From positions 79,863-143,862 of the forward strand of contig PKUO01000088.1 in NCBI GenBank assembly GCA_002869585.1: 64,000 bases of DNA. The letters are read 5' to 3'. Each line of letters begins with the position of its first letter. Within the stretch, counting starts at the first letter, position 1. Shown in pieces: positions 16,289 to 26,902 of the stretch. A program made the position numbers and the translations under genes. The DNA comes from Sedimenticola sp. (GTDB taxonomy: Bacteria; Pseudomonadota; Gammaproteobacteria; Chromatiales; Chromatiaceae). A model generated the notes under the pieces. That model was not told where the DNA came from and did no database searches. It saw nothing but the letters and a program-made list of their open reading frames with translations.

Positions 16289-18817
16289 TCATTCGACGGG
16301 ATAGGCGGCAACCGCCTGCATTTGCCAGATCTCGCGGTTGTAATCCTGCATGGTGCGGTCGGTTGAGAATTTGCCGCTGCAGGCGGTGTTCAGGATGGAG
16401 CTGGTGATCCAGGCATCCTGGTCCCTGTAGGCATCGGCGGCCCGCTCCTGGGCCTGCACGTAGCTGGTGAAGTCCGCGGCGACCATCCACGGGTCCTGGG
16501 GGCTGAGGATGGCATTCAGGATGGGGTCGAATATGCCGGGCTCGAACTGGTTGAAGTGCCCGGTCTCGAGCAGTGATATCACGCGTCCCAGATTGGCGTC
16601 GTTGCGGATTATGCCTTGGGGGTTGTAGCTCCTGCGCGCCTCTCCCACCTCCTGTTCGGTCAGACCGAACAGGAAGAAGTGCTCATCGCCGACCTCTTCG
16701 CGAATCTCGATGTTGGCCCCGTCCAGGGTGCCGATGGTGAGCGCCCCGTTCATCATGAATTTCATGTTGCCGGTGCCTGAGGCCTCTTTGCCGGCTGTGG
16801 ATATCTGCTCTGACAGGTCGGTGCCGGGGCAGATCACCTCCATGGCGGAGACGCGGTAGTTGGGCAGGAACACCACCTTGAGCAGGTCGCCCACCTGCTT
16901 GTCCCGGTTGACCACGGATGCGACGTTGTTGATCAGCTTGATAATCAGCTTGGCCTGGGCATAGCCGGGCGCTGCCTTGCCGCCGATCAACACGCAGCGC
17001 GGCGTCCAGTTTTTGGTGTCGCCGGCCTTGATGCGCGCGTACAGGTGGATCACATGCAGGATGTTGAGCAACTGGCGCTTGTACTCATGGATGCGCTTGA
17101 CCTGCACGTCGAACATCGCGTCGGTATTGAACCGGACGCCACAGCAAGGTTCGATCATTTCGGCCAGCCGCTGTTTATTCTCCTGCTTGACCTGGTACCA
17201 TTTTTTTCTGAACTCGGGATCCTTGGCAAAGGGGATGAGCTTATGCAGCTGGTCCAGGTCGCTGATCCAGCCTTCACCGATGCTGTCACTGATCAGCTGG
17301 CGCAGACCGGGGTTGCAGTAGGCCAGCCAGCGGCGCTGGGTGACGCCGTTGGTCTTGTTGTTGAATTTCTCGGGCCAGAGCTCGTAGAAGTCCCGGAATA
17401 ATCCCTCTACCAGCAGTTTCGAGTGGAGTTCGGCCACGCCATTGACCGAAAAACTGCCGATGATGGCGAGATAGGCCATGCGCACCTGGGGCTCCGGCCC
17501 CTCCTCGATGATCGAAAGACGCCGTTGGCGGTCGGTTTCCCCTGGCCAGCGTGCTGCCACTTCGCCCAGAAAGCGGGCATTGATCTCGTAAATGATCTCC
17601 AGCGGCCGCGGCAGGAGCTGTTTGAACAGCCGGACCGGCCAGCGCTCCAGGGCCTCGGGTAGCAGGGTGTGGTTGGTGTAGGCCATGGTTTTCTGGGTGA
17701 TTGCCCAGGCCTCATCCCAGTCCATGTCATGTTTGTCGATCAGTTGGCGCATCAGTTCGGCGACGGCGATCGTGGGATGGGTGTCATTCAACTGGAAACA
17801 GTTCTTCTCGGCGAAACCGGTCAGGTCATTGCCTTTGCGGCGTTTCCAGTCGCGGAGGGCATCCTTGATACTGGCGCAGGCGAGGAAGTACTGCTGCTTC
17901 AGTCGCAACTCCTTGCCGCATTCGCTGGCGTCGTTCGGATAGAGCACCATGGTGATGTTTTCAGCGCTGTTTTTCGAGCGCACCGCCTCGGTGTAGCTGC
18001 CGGCGTTGAACTCGTCCAGATCGAACTCATCGGTGGCGGCCGCCTGCCACAGCCGCAGGGTGTTCACCGTGCCGTTGCGATAGCCGGGAATGGGGATGTC
18101 GTAGGGGACGGCGAGCACGTCGTGGGTGTCAACCCAGCGCACATGGCTGATGCCCTGTTCATCTCGGACAAATTCGGTGTGCCCGCCAAAGGGAATGCGC
18201 TGGGTGTACTCGGGACGCTCCATCTCCCAGGGGTTGCCGTCGCGCAGCCAGTGATCGGGCTCTTCCACCTGGTAGCCGTTTTCCAGCAGCTGGCGGAACA
18301 TGCCGTATTCATAGCGGATGCCATAACCCTGCACCGGCAGCTGCAGGGTGGCGCAGCTATCGAGAAAACAGGCGGCCAGCCTGCCCAGTCCACCGTTGCC
18401 GAGACCGGCATCGGCCTCGCTTTCCGCCACCTCTTCCAGCTCTATGCCGAGGTCATGCAGCCCGTCGGTGGTGCTGTCGGTGACATCCAGGTTGAGCATG
18501 GCGTTGCCCAGGGCACGACCCATCAGGAACTCGAGGGAGAGGTAATAGGTGCGCTTGCAGTCGGCTTCAGTGTAGGCCTTCTGGGTCTTCAGCCAGCGCT
18601 CCATCAGGCGGTCGCGGATGGCGTAGGAGAGGGCCTTGTAGGGGTAATGGATGGTATAGGCATCACCGTTTCTGCCCAGGGTGTGGGCAAAGTAGTGACG
18701 GAAACTGTCGCTGATGCTATCGGCATCCATACCCAGTGCGGGAAGGGTGGTCAGCTTTTTATTCGGTTTGCTCTTTACCATCGTGGTGAAGTAGCTTTCG
18801 GTCTTGTTATTGTCCAT
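16289..18817 (-). CDS. glgP: Glycogen/maltodextrin phosphorylase
   Basis: An 842-residue alpha-glucan phosphorylase (GT35), releasing glucose-1-phosphate from glycogen or maltodextrins. Full length: N-terminal YYLSLEFLMGRALGNAM and GNGGLGRLAACFLDS, central NDTHPTIAVAELMRQL, and the C-terminal PLP-lysine segment KEASGTGNMKFMMNG. The regulatory N-terminal phosphorylation site of eukaryotic enzymes is absent, as normal for bacteria. No other glycogen gene is adjacent. The glucose-1-phosphate would enter hexose-phosphate metabolism, where the pfp gene at 44485-45741 also acts. Confidence 0.96.
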   Translation of the reverse strand: MDNNKTESYFTTMVKSKPNKKLTTLPALGMDADSISDSFRHYFAHTLGRNGDAYTIHYPYKALSYAIRDRLMERWLKTQKAYTEADCKRTYYLSLEFLMGRALGNAMLNLDVTDSTTDGLHDLGIELEEVAESEADAGLGNGGLGRLAACFLDSCATLQLPVQGYGIRYEYGMFRQLLENGYQVEEPDHWLRDGNPWEMERPEYTQRIPFGGHTEFVRDEQGISHVRWVDTHDVLAVPYDIPIPGYRNGTVNTLRLWQAAATDEFDLDEFNAGSYTEAVRSKNSAENITMVLYPNDASECGKELRLKQQYFLACASIKDALRDWKRRKGNDLTGFAEKNCFQLNDTHPTIAVAELMRQLIDKHDMDWDEAWAITQKTMAYTNHTLLPEALERWPVRLFKQLLPRPLEIIYEINARFLGEVAARWPGETDRQRRLSIIEEGPEPQVRMAYLAIIGSFSVNGVAELHSKLLVEGLFRDFYELWPEKFNNKTNGVTQRRWLAYCNPGLRQLISDSIGEGWISDLDQLHKLIPFAKDPEFRKKWYQVKQENKQRLAEMIEPCCGVRFNTDAMFDVQVKRIHEYKRQLLNILHVIHLYARIKAGDTKNWTPRCVLIGGKAAPGYAQAKLIIKLINNVASVVNRDKQVGDLLKVVFLPNYRVSAMEVICPGTDLSEQISTAGKEASGTGNMKFMMNGALTIGTLDGANIEIREEVGDEHFFLFGLTEQEVGEARRSYNPQGIIRNDANLGRVISLLETGHFNQFEPGIFDPILNAILSPQDPWMVAADFTSYVQAQERAADAYRDQDAWITSSILNTACSGKFSTDRTMQDYNREIWQMQAVAAYPVE

Positions 18818-18890
18818 GGGATTTTGTGTCTGTGATGAAGAATGGGGGGATTATAATGCAAATAGCCGGCCGGTTTCGGTGTTGGCGTGG

Positions 18891-19238
18891 CTATTCGCCG
18901 AAATACAGTCCGTAGGGTCGTTCCAGTTCGCTCGCCAGCTGGGCCGGGGAGAAGCTGCGCGATTTGCGGATAAACTCCTGACCATCAAGGAAAATCAGCA
19001 AAGTCGGGACGCTGAATACCTGTTGTTGCGCAGCCGCATCCGGTGTGGCGGCGCAATCGATCTGCGCCAGCGCAAGCTGTGGATAGTGTTCGGCCATCAG
19101 TTGCCCGATCTTGGGCTTCAGATCCTGACAGACCCGGCAGTCCGGCCCGGTGAACCAGATCAGCACCGCAGGGTGCTCGCGGATGCACTGATTCAGGGCG
19201 TCCAGAGAGTCCAGGGGAGTGAAGTGGTAATCGGTCAT
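18891..19238 (-). CDS. Thioredoxin-fold protein with CRVC active site
   Basis: A 115-residue cytoplasmic protein with a thioredoxin fold: VLIWFTGPDCRVCQDLKPKI holds the redox CxxC (CRVC), IDCAATPDAAAQQQVFSVP contains the cis-Pro loop (SVPTLLIF). No signal peptide. The active-site dipeptide RV differs from GP of classical thioredoxin, so partner and potential are uncertain. The start codon lies in the distal arm of a 10-bp inverted repeat, and no well-spaced Shine-Dalgarno sequence is present. Confidence 0.85.
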   Translation of the reverse strand: MTDYHFTPLDSLDALNQCIREHPAVLIWFTGPDCRVCQDLKPKIGQLMAEHYPQLALAQIDCAATPDAAAQQQVFSVPTLLIFLDGQEFIRKSRSFSPAQLASELERPYGLYFGE

Positions 19239-19260
19239 CCGCCTATGATAGCGGATGACC
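19233..19260 (-). promoter_or_regulatory. Hairpin enclosing the thioredoxin-like gene start codon
   Basis: Arms GGTCATCCGC (19233-19242) and GCGGATGACC (19251-19260) pair perfectly around 8 bases. On the minus-strand transcript the second arm contains the ATG at 19236-19238 and the purines before it. No U-tract follows, so it does not look like a pilU terminator. It could restrict translation initiation. Confidence 0.55.
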
Positions 19261-19294
19261 TGGTGGGGGTGACAACTCCGGAAACTTGTAGCGA

Positions 19295-20407
19295 CTAGAA
19301 AAAATCTTCTTCGTTGATCGACAGCCCGCTGTTGGCCTGGACATTGCCCGTCTCATCCAGGCGGATCTTGAGCGACAGGTTGTTGCGCGAGTCGGCGTGG
19401 GAGAGTGCCTCGTCGAGGGTGATCCGACCCTCCTTGTAGAGCTTGTAGAGGGCCTGGTCGAAGGTCTGCATGCCGCGCTCCGTGCCCTGTTCCATCGCCT
19501 CTTTGACAGCATGGATATCGCCTTTCTGGATCAGTTCGGCCACAAAGGTGCTGAGCAGCATCACCTCTACCGCCGGCATGCGCTTGCCATCCTTGCTCTT
19601 CACCAGCCGTTGCGAGACCACCGCCTTGAGGTTCAGCGATAGATCGAGATAGAGCTGATGGTGCGCGGTGTCAGGGAAGAAGTTGATGATGCGGTCCAGG
19701 GCCTGGTTGGCGTTGTTGGCGTGCAGGGTCGAGAGACACAGGTGTCCGGTTTCGGCATAGGCGATGGCGTGCTGCATGGTCTGGCGGTCACGGATTTCAC
19801 CGATCAGGATCACGTCGGGCGCCTCACGCATGGCATTTTTCAGGGCAACCTCATAAGAGAGGGTATCCAGCCCCACTTCGCGTTGGTCGACCACCGATTT
19901 TTTGTGGGTGTGAAGAAACTCGACTGGATCCTCGATGGTAAGGATATGCCCGGTCGAGGTGGCATTGCGGTGATCGATCATCGAGGCAAGAGAGGTCGAT
20001 TTACCCGATCCGGTGGAGCCGACCACCAGGATCAGCCCGCGCGGCATCATGATCAACTCTTTCAGAATCGGGGGCAGGTTGAGCTCGTCGATGCTGGGGA
20101 TTACGCCCTTGATATAGCGAATCACCATCGCGGCATCACCGCGCTGGCGGAATACGTTGACACGGAAGCGTCCCAGTCCGTTGATCGAGATGGCCAGGTT
20201 GCACTCCATGGTGCGCTCTAACTCGGATACCTGGTCGTCGCTCATGATCGAGTAGGCGAGCTTCCTCACCATGCCTGGTCCCATCGGACTGTCACCAATC
20301 GGCATGGTGCGTCCTTCCGCTTTCAGGTTGGGCGGTGCTCCGGTACTGAAAAAGAGGTCTGATCCGTTTTTCTGAACCATCAGCTTCAGATAGGGAATGA
20401 TTTCCAT
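19295..20407 (-). CDS. pilU: PilU-like type IV pilus retraction ATPase
   Basis: A 370-residue hexameric secretion-type ATPase of the PilT/PilU family, powering pilus retraction. Walker A (VVGSTGSGKSTS), the Asp box (TGHILTIEDPVEF), Walker B (DVILIGEIRDR) and His box (TGHLCLSTLHANNANQAL) are all present. The N-terminus (YLKLMVQKNGSDLFFSTG) and the acidic C-terminal end are nearer PilU than PilT. ATG 20407 starts at the conserved MEIIPYLKLM and follows GGAG; a 26-residue upstream extension is rejected. No pilT is adjacent, although pilT and pilU are usually neighbours. Confidence 0.9.
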   Translation of the reverse strand: MEIIPYLKLMVQKNGSDLFFSTGAPPNLKAEGRTMPIGDSPMGPGMVRKLAYSIMSDDQVSELERTMECNLAISINGLGRFRVNVFRQRGDAAMVIRYIKGVIPSIDELNLPPILKELIMMPRGLILVVGSTGSGKSTSLASMIDHRNATSTGHILTIEDPVEFLHTHKKSVVDQREVGLDTLSYEVALKNAMREAPDVILIGEIRDRQTMQHAIAYAETGHLCLSTLHANNANQALDRIINFFPDTAHHQLYLDLSLNLKAVVSQRLVKSKDGKRMPAVEVMLLSTFVAELIQKGDIHAVKEAMEQGTERGMQTFDQALYKLYKEGRITLDEALSHADSRNNLSLKIRLDETGNVQANSGLSINEEDFF

Positions 20408-20621
20408 GTGCAATAACTCCGGCGATTTTGCGTCTTCTCTGAGGTCATCCGCAGCAACGGCTGGGAATTTAGGGCTTAAACCCAATTATTTTGTGACGCG
20501 GCGCACAGCGCGGCCCGGCGAGTGTCGGCTTTAGCGGCGCTTCGATTTGCTGCATAGGTGTGGACTCCGGTGTTATGCTGATCCTGTGACATCGCAAGCA
20601 ACCCTTTAGAGAGGATGGCGT

Positions 20622-21434
20622 GTGGCAGGGATAGTACTGAGTGGACTGTTTTTTTATCCGGTGAAATCACTGACCGGGCTGGGCCTGGAGCGGGCGCCGG
20701 TGGATGAGCGGGGGATCCGGTATGACCGCCACTGGATGCTGGTGGATGGGCAGGGCCGGTTTCTCTCCCAGCGTGAACTGCCGGCAATGACCCGGATCAA
20801 GACCCAACTGGCGCCCGGTGTGTTGCGTCTCAAGGCCCCGGGCATGCCGGACCTGGATCTCGACCTGGATGGCGAGCGGGGAAAACGGCTGGATGTTCAG
20901 GTCTGGCGGGACAGTTGTCAGGCCTACTTCGAGGGTGCGAGCGCCGCCAACTGGCTCTCCCAGTACCTGGAGGTCGATTGCCGTCTGGTCTCCATGCCCA
21001 GGCAGACGCTCAGGCCGGTGGATCAGCGCTATGCCGAGCCCCGGGATCAGGTCGGCTTTGCCGATGGTTTTCCCTTTATGCTGATCTCCCAGGCCTCCCT
21101 GGATGACCTGAACAGCCGACTGGATGCGCCGCTGCCGATGCGCCGCTTCCGTCCCAACCTGGTGGTGGCAGGCTGCGAGCCCTATGCCGAGGATCGCTGG
21201 AAACGCATCCGTATCGGTGGAATCAGTTTCCGCGTGGCCAAGCCATGCTCGCGTTGTGTGATCACCACCATCGACCCCGATACCGCGCTGAAAGGTCAGG
21301 AGCCGCTGCGCACCCTGGGCGGCTATCGTCGTGAGGGCAACCAGGTCTACTTCGGCCAGAATCTGATCCACGATCAGCCGGGTGAGTTGCATACCGGCAT
21401 GCCGGTGGAGATTCTGGAGAGCGCTGATGAGTGA
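20622..21434 (+). CDS. MOSC-domain protein with N-terminal beta-barrel domain
   Basis: A 270-residue protein of the YcbX/mARC-like group: N-terminal MOSC-N barrel (SGLFFYPVKSLTGLGLE, then YDRHWMLVDGQGRFLSQRE) and C-terminal MOSC domain, with MRRFRPNLVV and the conserved cysteine in VAKPCSRCVITTID that binds molybdenum cofactor in relatives. Unlike YcbX there is no C-terminal 2Fe-2S ferredoxin domain. Likely a Moco-dependent reductase of N-hydroxylated compounds (inference). GTG start at 20622 behind AGAGG. Its stop overlaps the next gene by 8 bp. Confidence 0.9.
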   Translation: MAGIVLSGLFFYPVKSLTGLGLERAPVDERGIRYDRHWMLVDGQGRFLSQRELPAMTRIKTQLAPGVLRLKAPGMPDLDLDLDGERGKRLDVQVWRDSCQAYFEGASAANWLSQYLEVDCRLVSMPRQTLRPVDQRYAEPRDQVGFADGFPFMLISQASLDDLNSRLDAPLPMRRFRPNLVVAGCEPYAEDRWKRIRIGGISFRVAKPCSRCVITTIDPDTALKGQEPLRTLGGYRREGNQVYFGQNLIHDQPGELHTGMPVEILESADE

Positions 21435-21979
21435 TACACCCCAGGAACAAACGGTAATCCAGGCCATCCAGCGCTGGATCAGCGATGTGGTGGTGGCGCT
21501 CAACCTCTGCCCGTTTGCGGCCCCAGTGGTCAATAGCGGCCGGATCGCCTACCGTGTCTCGCCGGAGACCGACATCGAGGGGATCTACCGCGACCTGCTG
21601 CTTGCCCTGGATGAGTTTCAGCGGCAGGAGAGCGATCAGGTGGCGACCGGTTTTCTGATCCTCTCCCAGGGGCTGGCGTCGTTCGATGACTATCTCGATT
21701 TTCTTGAAATGGCGGACGATATGCTGGTGGAGGCCGGTTTGGACGGGGTGATTCAGATCGCCGGTTTCCATCCGGATTACTGTTTCAGTGACAGCGATGA
21801 TACCGATCCGGCCAACTACACGAACCGCTCACCCTATCCGATGTTTCATCTGATCCGCGAGGATGATCTGGAGGCGGCGGTCGCCAGTCACCCGGATCCG
21901 GAAGGCATCCCGGACCGCAACATCCGGTTGTTGCGGGAGTTGGGCCTGGCCGAGGTGCAGCAGCGTTTGCGGGGCTGTT

Positions 21980-21987
<8 letters not shown>
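21427..21987 (+). CDS. DUF1415 family protein
   Basis: A 186-residue soluble protein of the DUF1415 family. The N-terminal segment VIQAIQRWISDVVVALNLCPFAAPV, the central QIAGFHPDYCFSDSDDTDPAN and NRSPYPMFHLIRED are characteristic. Function unknown. The ATG at 21427 overlaps the end of the MOSC gene (ATGAGTGA), so the two are translationally coupled. Its 3' end overlaps the convergent ABC-F gene by 8 bp. Confidence 0.9.
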
Positions 21988-23887
<1,900 letters not shown>

Positions 23888-24030
23888 GGCGGCGCAGTTT
23901 AGCAGTTTGTACCTGATCGCAGAACCGGTTATGTGATCGTAAATAAGTTAGAGATCGCGGGGTGTATTTTCTTGACGATGGCCCCATAGTTGGGAAGTCT
24001 GAATAACAGTTTCGATGGGGTGAGTTCGGT

Positions 24031-24423
24031 ATGGATAAGAATAAGGGTGGTACGGTGTTGCTGGTGGTGGCCCATGGCAGTCGCAGAGAGAGCTCGAATG
24101 AGGAGGTCAGAGCGTTGGCGCAGCAGATCCAGACACTGGAGGGGTGCAATTTTACTGCGGTGAATGCGGCATTTCTCGAATTGGCCGAACCTTCCATTCC
24201 GGATGGCGTCAGTCAGTCGCTCGAATCCGGTGCAGACCGGGTGCTGGTGATGCCCTATTTTCTCTCCCGCGGGCGGCATGTCGTGGAGGATATACCCGCA
24301 GAGCTGGACAAGGCCCGGGCCAAGCATCCTGATGCCGAGATCGAACTGTGCGGCTATCTGGGCGGGCATGGCGCCATTCCACAACTGCTGCTGACCATGG
24401 CGCGGGAACACGGCGCCGGATAA
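24031..24423 (+). CDS. cbiX: CbiX/SirB-type chelatase
   Basis: A 130-residue single-domain class II chelatase. The N-terminal metal-binding His is in LLVVAHGSRRESSN, and the second conserved region VLVMPYFLSRGRHVVEDIP follows. Short CbiX proteins insert cobalt into sirohydrochlorin, or iron for sirohaem, as dimers; which metal cannot be told. It is divergent from the ABC-F gene and convergent with comM, with no tetrapyrrole genes beside it. Confidence 0.88.
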   Translation: MDKNKGGTVLLVVAHGSRRESSNEEVRALAQQIQTLEGCNFTAVNAAFLELAEPSIPDGVSQSLESGADRVLVMPYFLSRGRHVVEDIPAELDKARAKHPDAEIELCGYLGGHGAIPQLLLTMAREHGAG

Positions 24424-24441
24424 GGACTACGCCAGAATCGG

Positions 24442-25942
24442 TCAGCGGGCGCGGTCAAAGCGCCGGTAGCCGATGGCCTCGCTGATGTGCTTGGTCGCGA
24501 TCCCCTCCGCACCTTCCAGGTCGGCGATGGTGCGCGCCAGCCGGAGGATGCGGTGGTAGGCGCGGGCGGATAGTCCCAGCTGTTCAATCGCCCGTTGCAG
24601 CAGTTGTCTGGCCGGGTCGGGGAGCTGGCAGATTCTCACCAGTTGCTTGCCCTGGAGCAGGGCATTGGCACAGCCGTTTCTCTCCAGCTGTGTCTGCCAG
24701 GCCCTTTCGACTCGGGCCCTGACCATCTGGCTGGTCTCTTGTTCTTCCATTTGCCCGTCACCCCAGATCGCCGGCGGCAGGCGCGGCACCTCAATATGCA
24801 TGTCGATACGATCCATCAGTGGTCCGGATATCTTCCCCCGGTAACGGGCCACCTGGTCTTCGGTGCAGCGGCAGCTTTTGGCGCCGGTGTCGCCCAGGTG
24901 GCCGCACGGGCGGGGTTCATCGCGGCGATCATTTGGAAACGGGCGGGAAACTCCTCCTGCCGGGCGGCGCGGCTGATGGTGATCTGTCCGGTTTCCAGCG
25001 GTTCGCGCAACACCTCCAGCACCTTTCTTTCGTACTGTCCAGGAAAAGAATTCCGTTGTGCGCCAAAGAGATTTCACCGGGCCGCGGATTGCTGCCGCCA
25101 CCGACCAAGGCCGCCGCCGAGGCGGTGTGATGCGGTGAACGAAATGGCCGGATGCGCCACTGCCCGGCGCTGAATCCCTTGTTGCTGACCGAAAGCACGG
25201 ATGCGGTCTCCAGCGCCTCTTGCAGATTCATCTGCGGCAATATCCCCGGCAGACGACTGGCCAGCATGGATTTGCCGCAGCCCGGTGGACCGCTCATCAA
25301 CAGGCTGTGGCGGCCAGCCGCGGCAATCTCCAGCGCGCGTTTGGCCTGGGGTTGGCCTTTAACCTCGTCCAGATCGGGGATGGCCACAGGCCGGTAGGAG
25401 GATGTTTTCGCTGTGAAGGGGGTCAGCTGATCCCCCTGGATCAGGTGCCGGCAGATCTCCAGAAGATGCCCGGCGGGCAAGACTGTCAGATCCTCCACCA
25501 GCGCCGCCTCCTCGGCGTTCTGCTCTGGCAGCAGCAGGGCACGCCCTTTTCGGCTGGCGGCGAGGGCGGCGGGCAGAATGCCTTTCACCGGACGTAGCTC
25601 TCCCGACAGGGCAAGCTCGCCGATCACCTCATAGCGGTCCAGTGCATCGGCGGGCAGTTGGCCGGAGGCGGCGAGAATGCCCAGGGCAATGGCCAGGTCA
25701 AAGCGACCGCCCTCCTTGGGAAGGTCGGCGGGGGCCAGGTTGATGGTGATGCGCCGGGCCGGGAACTCGAACTGGGCGTTGAGCAGTGCCCCGCGAACGC
25801 GGTCCTTGCTCTCTTTCACCGCGGTTTCTGCCAGGCCGACGATGTTGAGTGCGGGCAGGCCGTTGGAGAGATGCACCTCGACGGTCACCAGGGGGGCATG
25901 GATGCCGGAGCGGGCGCGGCTGTAGAGAACAGAGAGAGACAT
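24442..25942 (-). pseudogene. comM: Frameshifted comM/yifB (Mg-chelatase-like AAA+ ATPase)
   Basis: The whole ComM/YifB protein (about 500 residues) is recognisable but in three reading frames. Frame 1 (25942 to about 25037) covers the Lon-like N-terminal domain, Walker A (MSGPPGCGKSMLAS) and NGILFLD. At about 25036 roughly 10 bases are missing where family members have ELPE, and the next frame reads [17 protein letters not shown]. At about 24911 one base is missing inside the expected [13 protein letters not shown], and the third frame runs [14 protein letters not shown] to the normal end GYRRFDRAR. ComM is a helicase for branch migration in natural transformation. Either a true pseudogene or assembly indels. 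The ATG at 25942 follows AAGGAAGG. Confidence 0.88.
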
Positions 25943-25974
25943 CATCACCTTCCTTGGTGGTTTTGGCTTGGCTG

Positions 25975-26223
25975 CTACTGCTTTAGCTGATGTTCCAGAT
26001 CGGCCAGTTGCTTCTCCAGCGCATCGAGTTTTTCCCGGGTTCTGGCGAGCACTGCGCTCTGCACGTCGAACTCCTCCCGGGTCACCAGATTGAGGTGTGA
26101 CAGGCCGGATTCCAGGACCGAACGGAAGTTCTTCTGCAGGTCTTCCTGAATCAACTGCAGGCCCGATGGCACGTTTCCGGCCATGCGTTTGGCGAGGTCA
26201 TCTAATAGCTTGGGATCAATCAT
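25975..26223 (-). CDS. ubiK: Ubiquinone biosynthesis accessory factor UbiK
   Basis: An 82-residue UbiK (YqiC) protein: N-terminal IDPKLLDDLAKRMAGNVPSG, central NFRSVLESGLSHLNLVTREEFDVQ, and a C-terminal coiled coil (LARTREKLDALEKQLADLE). UbiK supports the Ubi complex in aerobic ubiquinone synthesis and forms coiled-coil trimers. AAGG precedes the ATG by 7 bases. It lies 32 bp upstream of comM on the same strand, as in many gammaproteobacteria. Confidence 0.93.
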   Translation of the reverse strand: MIDPKLLDDLAKRMAGNVPSGLQLIQEDLQKNFRSVLESGLSHLNLVTREEFDVQSAVLARTREKLDALEKQLADLEHQLKQ

Positions 26224-26307
26224 CCGGCAACCTTAGCTGTGTGGAAAGAGGTTGTCCAGTGGTTGTTTATGCAGGCCGCTGGGTCCTTTCCCGGGTGCGA
26301 TGTGGGT

Positions 26308-26337
26308 TGCACCGAAATGGTGCACCAGCGGGGTGCA
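26308..26337 (+). promoter_or_regulatory. Two overlapping perfect NtrC binding sites
   Basis: TGCACC-N5-GGTGCA occurs at 26308-26324 and again at 26321-26337; the two dyads share TGCA at 26321-26324. Both match the NtrC consensus exactly. A further half-site, GGTGCA, lies at 26362-26367. The array sits about 100 bp before the sigma-54 promoter of glnK, the normal enhancer distance. Confidence 0.88.
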
Positions 26338-26430
26338 CGCCTGTTGCCGGGGTTTTTATTTGGTGCAACGGTTTTTATACGGAAACCGGAAAATCAATCT
26401 AACCACTTGTATTAAAAGATAAAGCACATA

Positions 26431-26447
26431 TTGGCACGGTAGCTGCA
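26431..26447 (+). promoter_or_regulatory. Sigma-54 promoter of glnK-amtB
   Basis: TTGGCAC-GGTAG-CTGCA fits the -24/-12 consensus TGGCAC-N5-TTGCW with one mismatch. The invariant GG (26433-26434) and GC (26445-26446) are 12 bp apart. The rest of the 26224-26528 gap holds only the NtrC sites and a leader of about 70 bases; no gene is seen. Confidence 0.88.
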
Positions 26448-26528
26448 ATAACCATGAAAGCTGATGCTCAGTAAAAACAAACGGTTGGAGATTCAGGCCT
26501 TTGCGCGGTCTCCTGAGGAGAAAATGAA

Positions 26529-26867
26529 ATGAAATTGGTTTCTGCAATCATCAAGCCTTTCAAACTGGATGATGTTCGCGAGGCGATATCCGGGATCGGT
26601 GTATCCGGAATCACCGTCGTCGAAGTCAAAGGTTTCGGGCGACAAAAGGGGCATACCGAACTCTATCGCGGCGCCGAGTATGTGGTGGACTTCCTGCCCA
26701 AGATCAAAATCGAGGTGGCGATCGATGATTCGATGCTCGACCAGGTGATCGAGGCGATCAGCGCTGCGGCCAAGACCGGCAAGATCGGTGATGGAAAAAT
26801 CTTCGTGTTCAGCCTGGACCAGGCTGTGCGTATTCGTACCGGCGAGACCGGCCCTGAGGCGCTTTGA
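26529..26867 (+). CDS. glnK: P-II nitrogen regulator GlnK
   Basis: A 112-residue P-II signalling protein. It keeps the T-loop [16 protein letters not shown] with Tyr51, the uridylylation site, the B-loop [12 protein letters not shown], and the C-loop [12 protein letters not shown]. It senses ATP/ADP and 2-oxoglutarate and plugs AmtB when nitrogen is plentiful. GAGGAG lies 8 bases before the ATG. A sigma-54 promoter with NtrC sites and the amtB gene 36 bp downstream make this the GlnK-type paralogue. Confidence 0.96.
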   Translation: MKLVSAIIKPFKLDDVREAISGIGVSGITVVEVKGFGRQKGHTELYRGAEYVVDFLPKIKIEVAIDDSMLDQVIEAISAAAKTGKIGDGKIFVFSLDQAVRIRTGETGPEAL

Positions 26868-26902
26868 GCGTGTAATCCAAGTCTCTACTGGAGGTAATTA
26901 TC

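Noticed and set aside
17669..18835. Long open frame (388 codons) on the plus strand
   Set aside because: Antisense to glgP, which is full length and conserved. No ribosome binding site or family resemblance.
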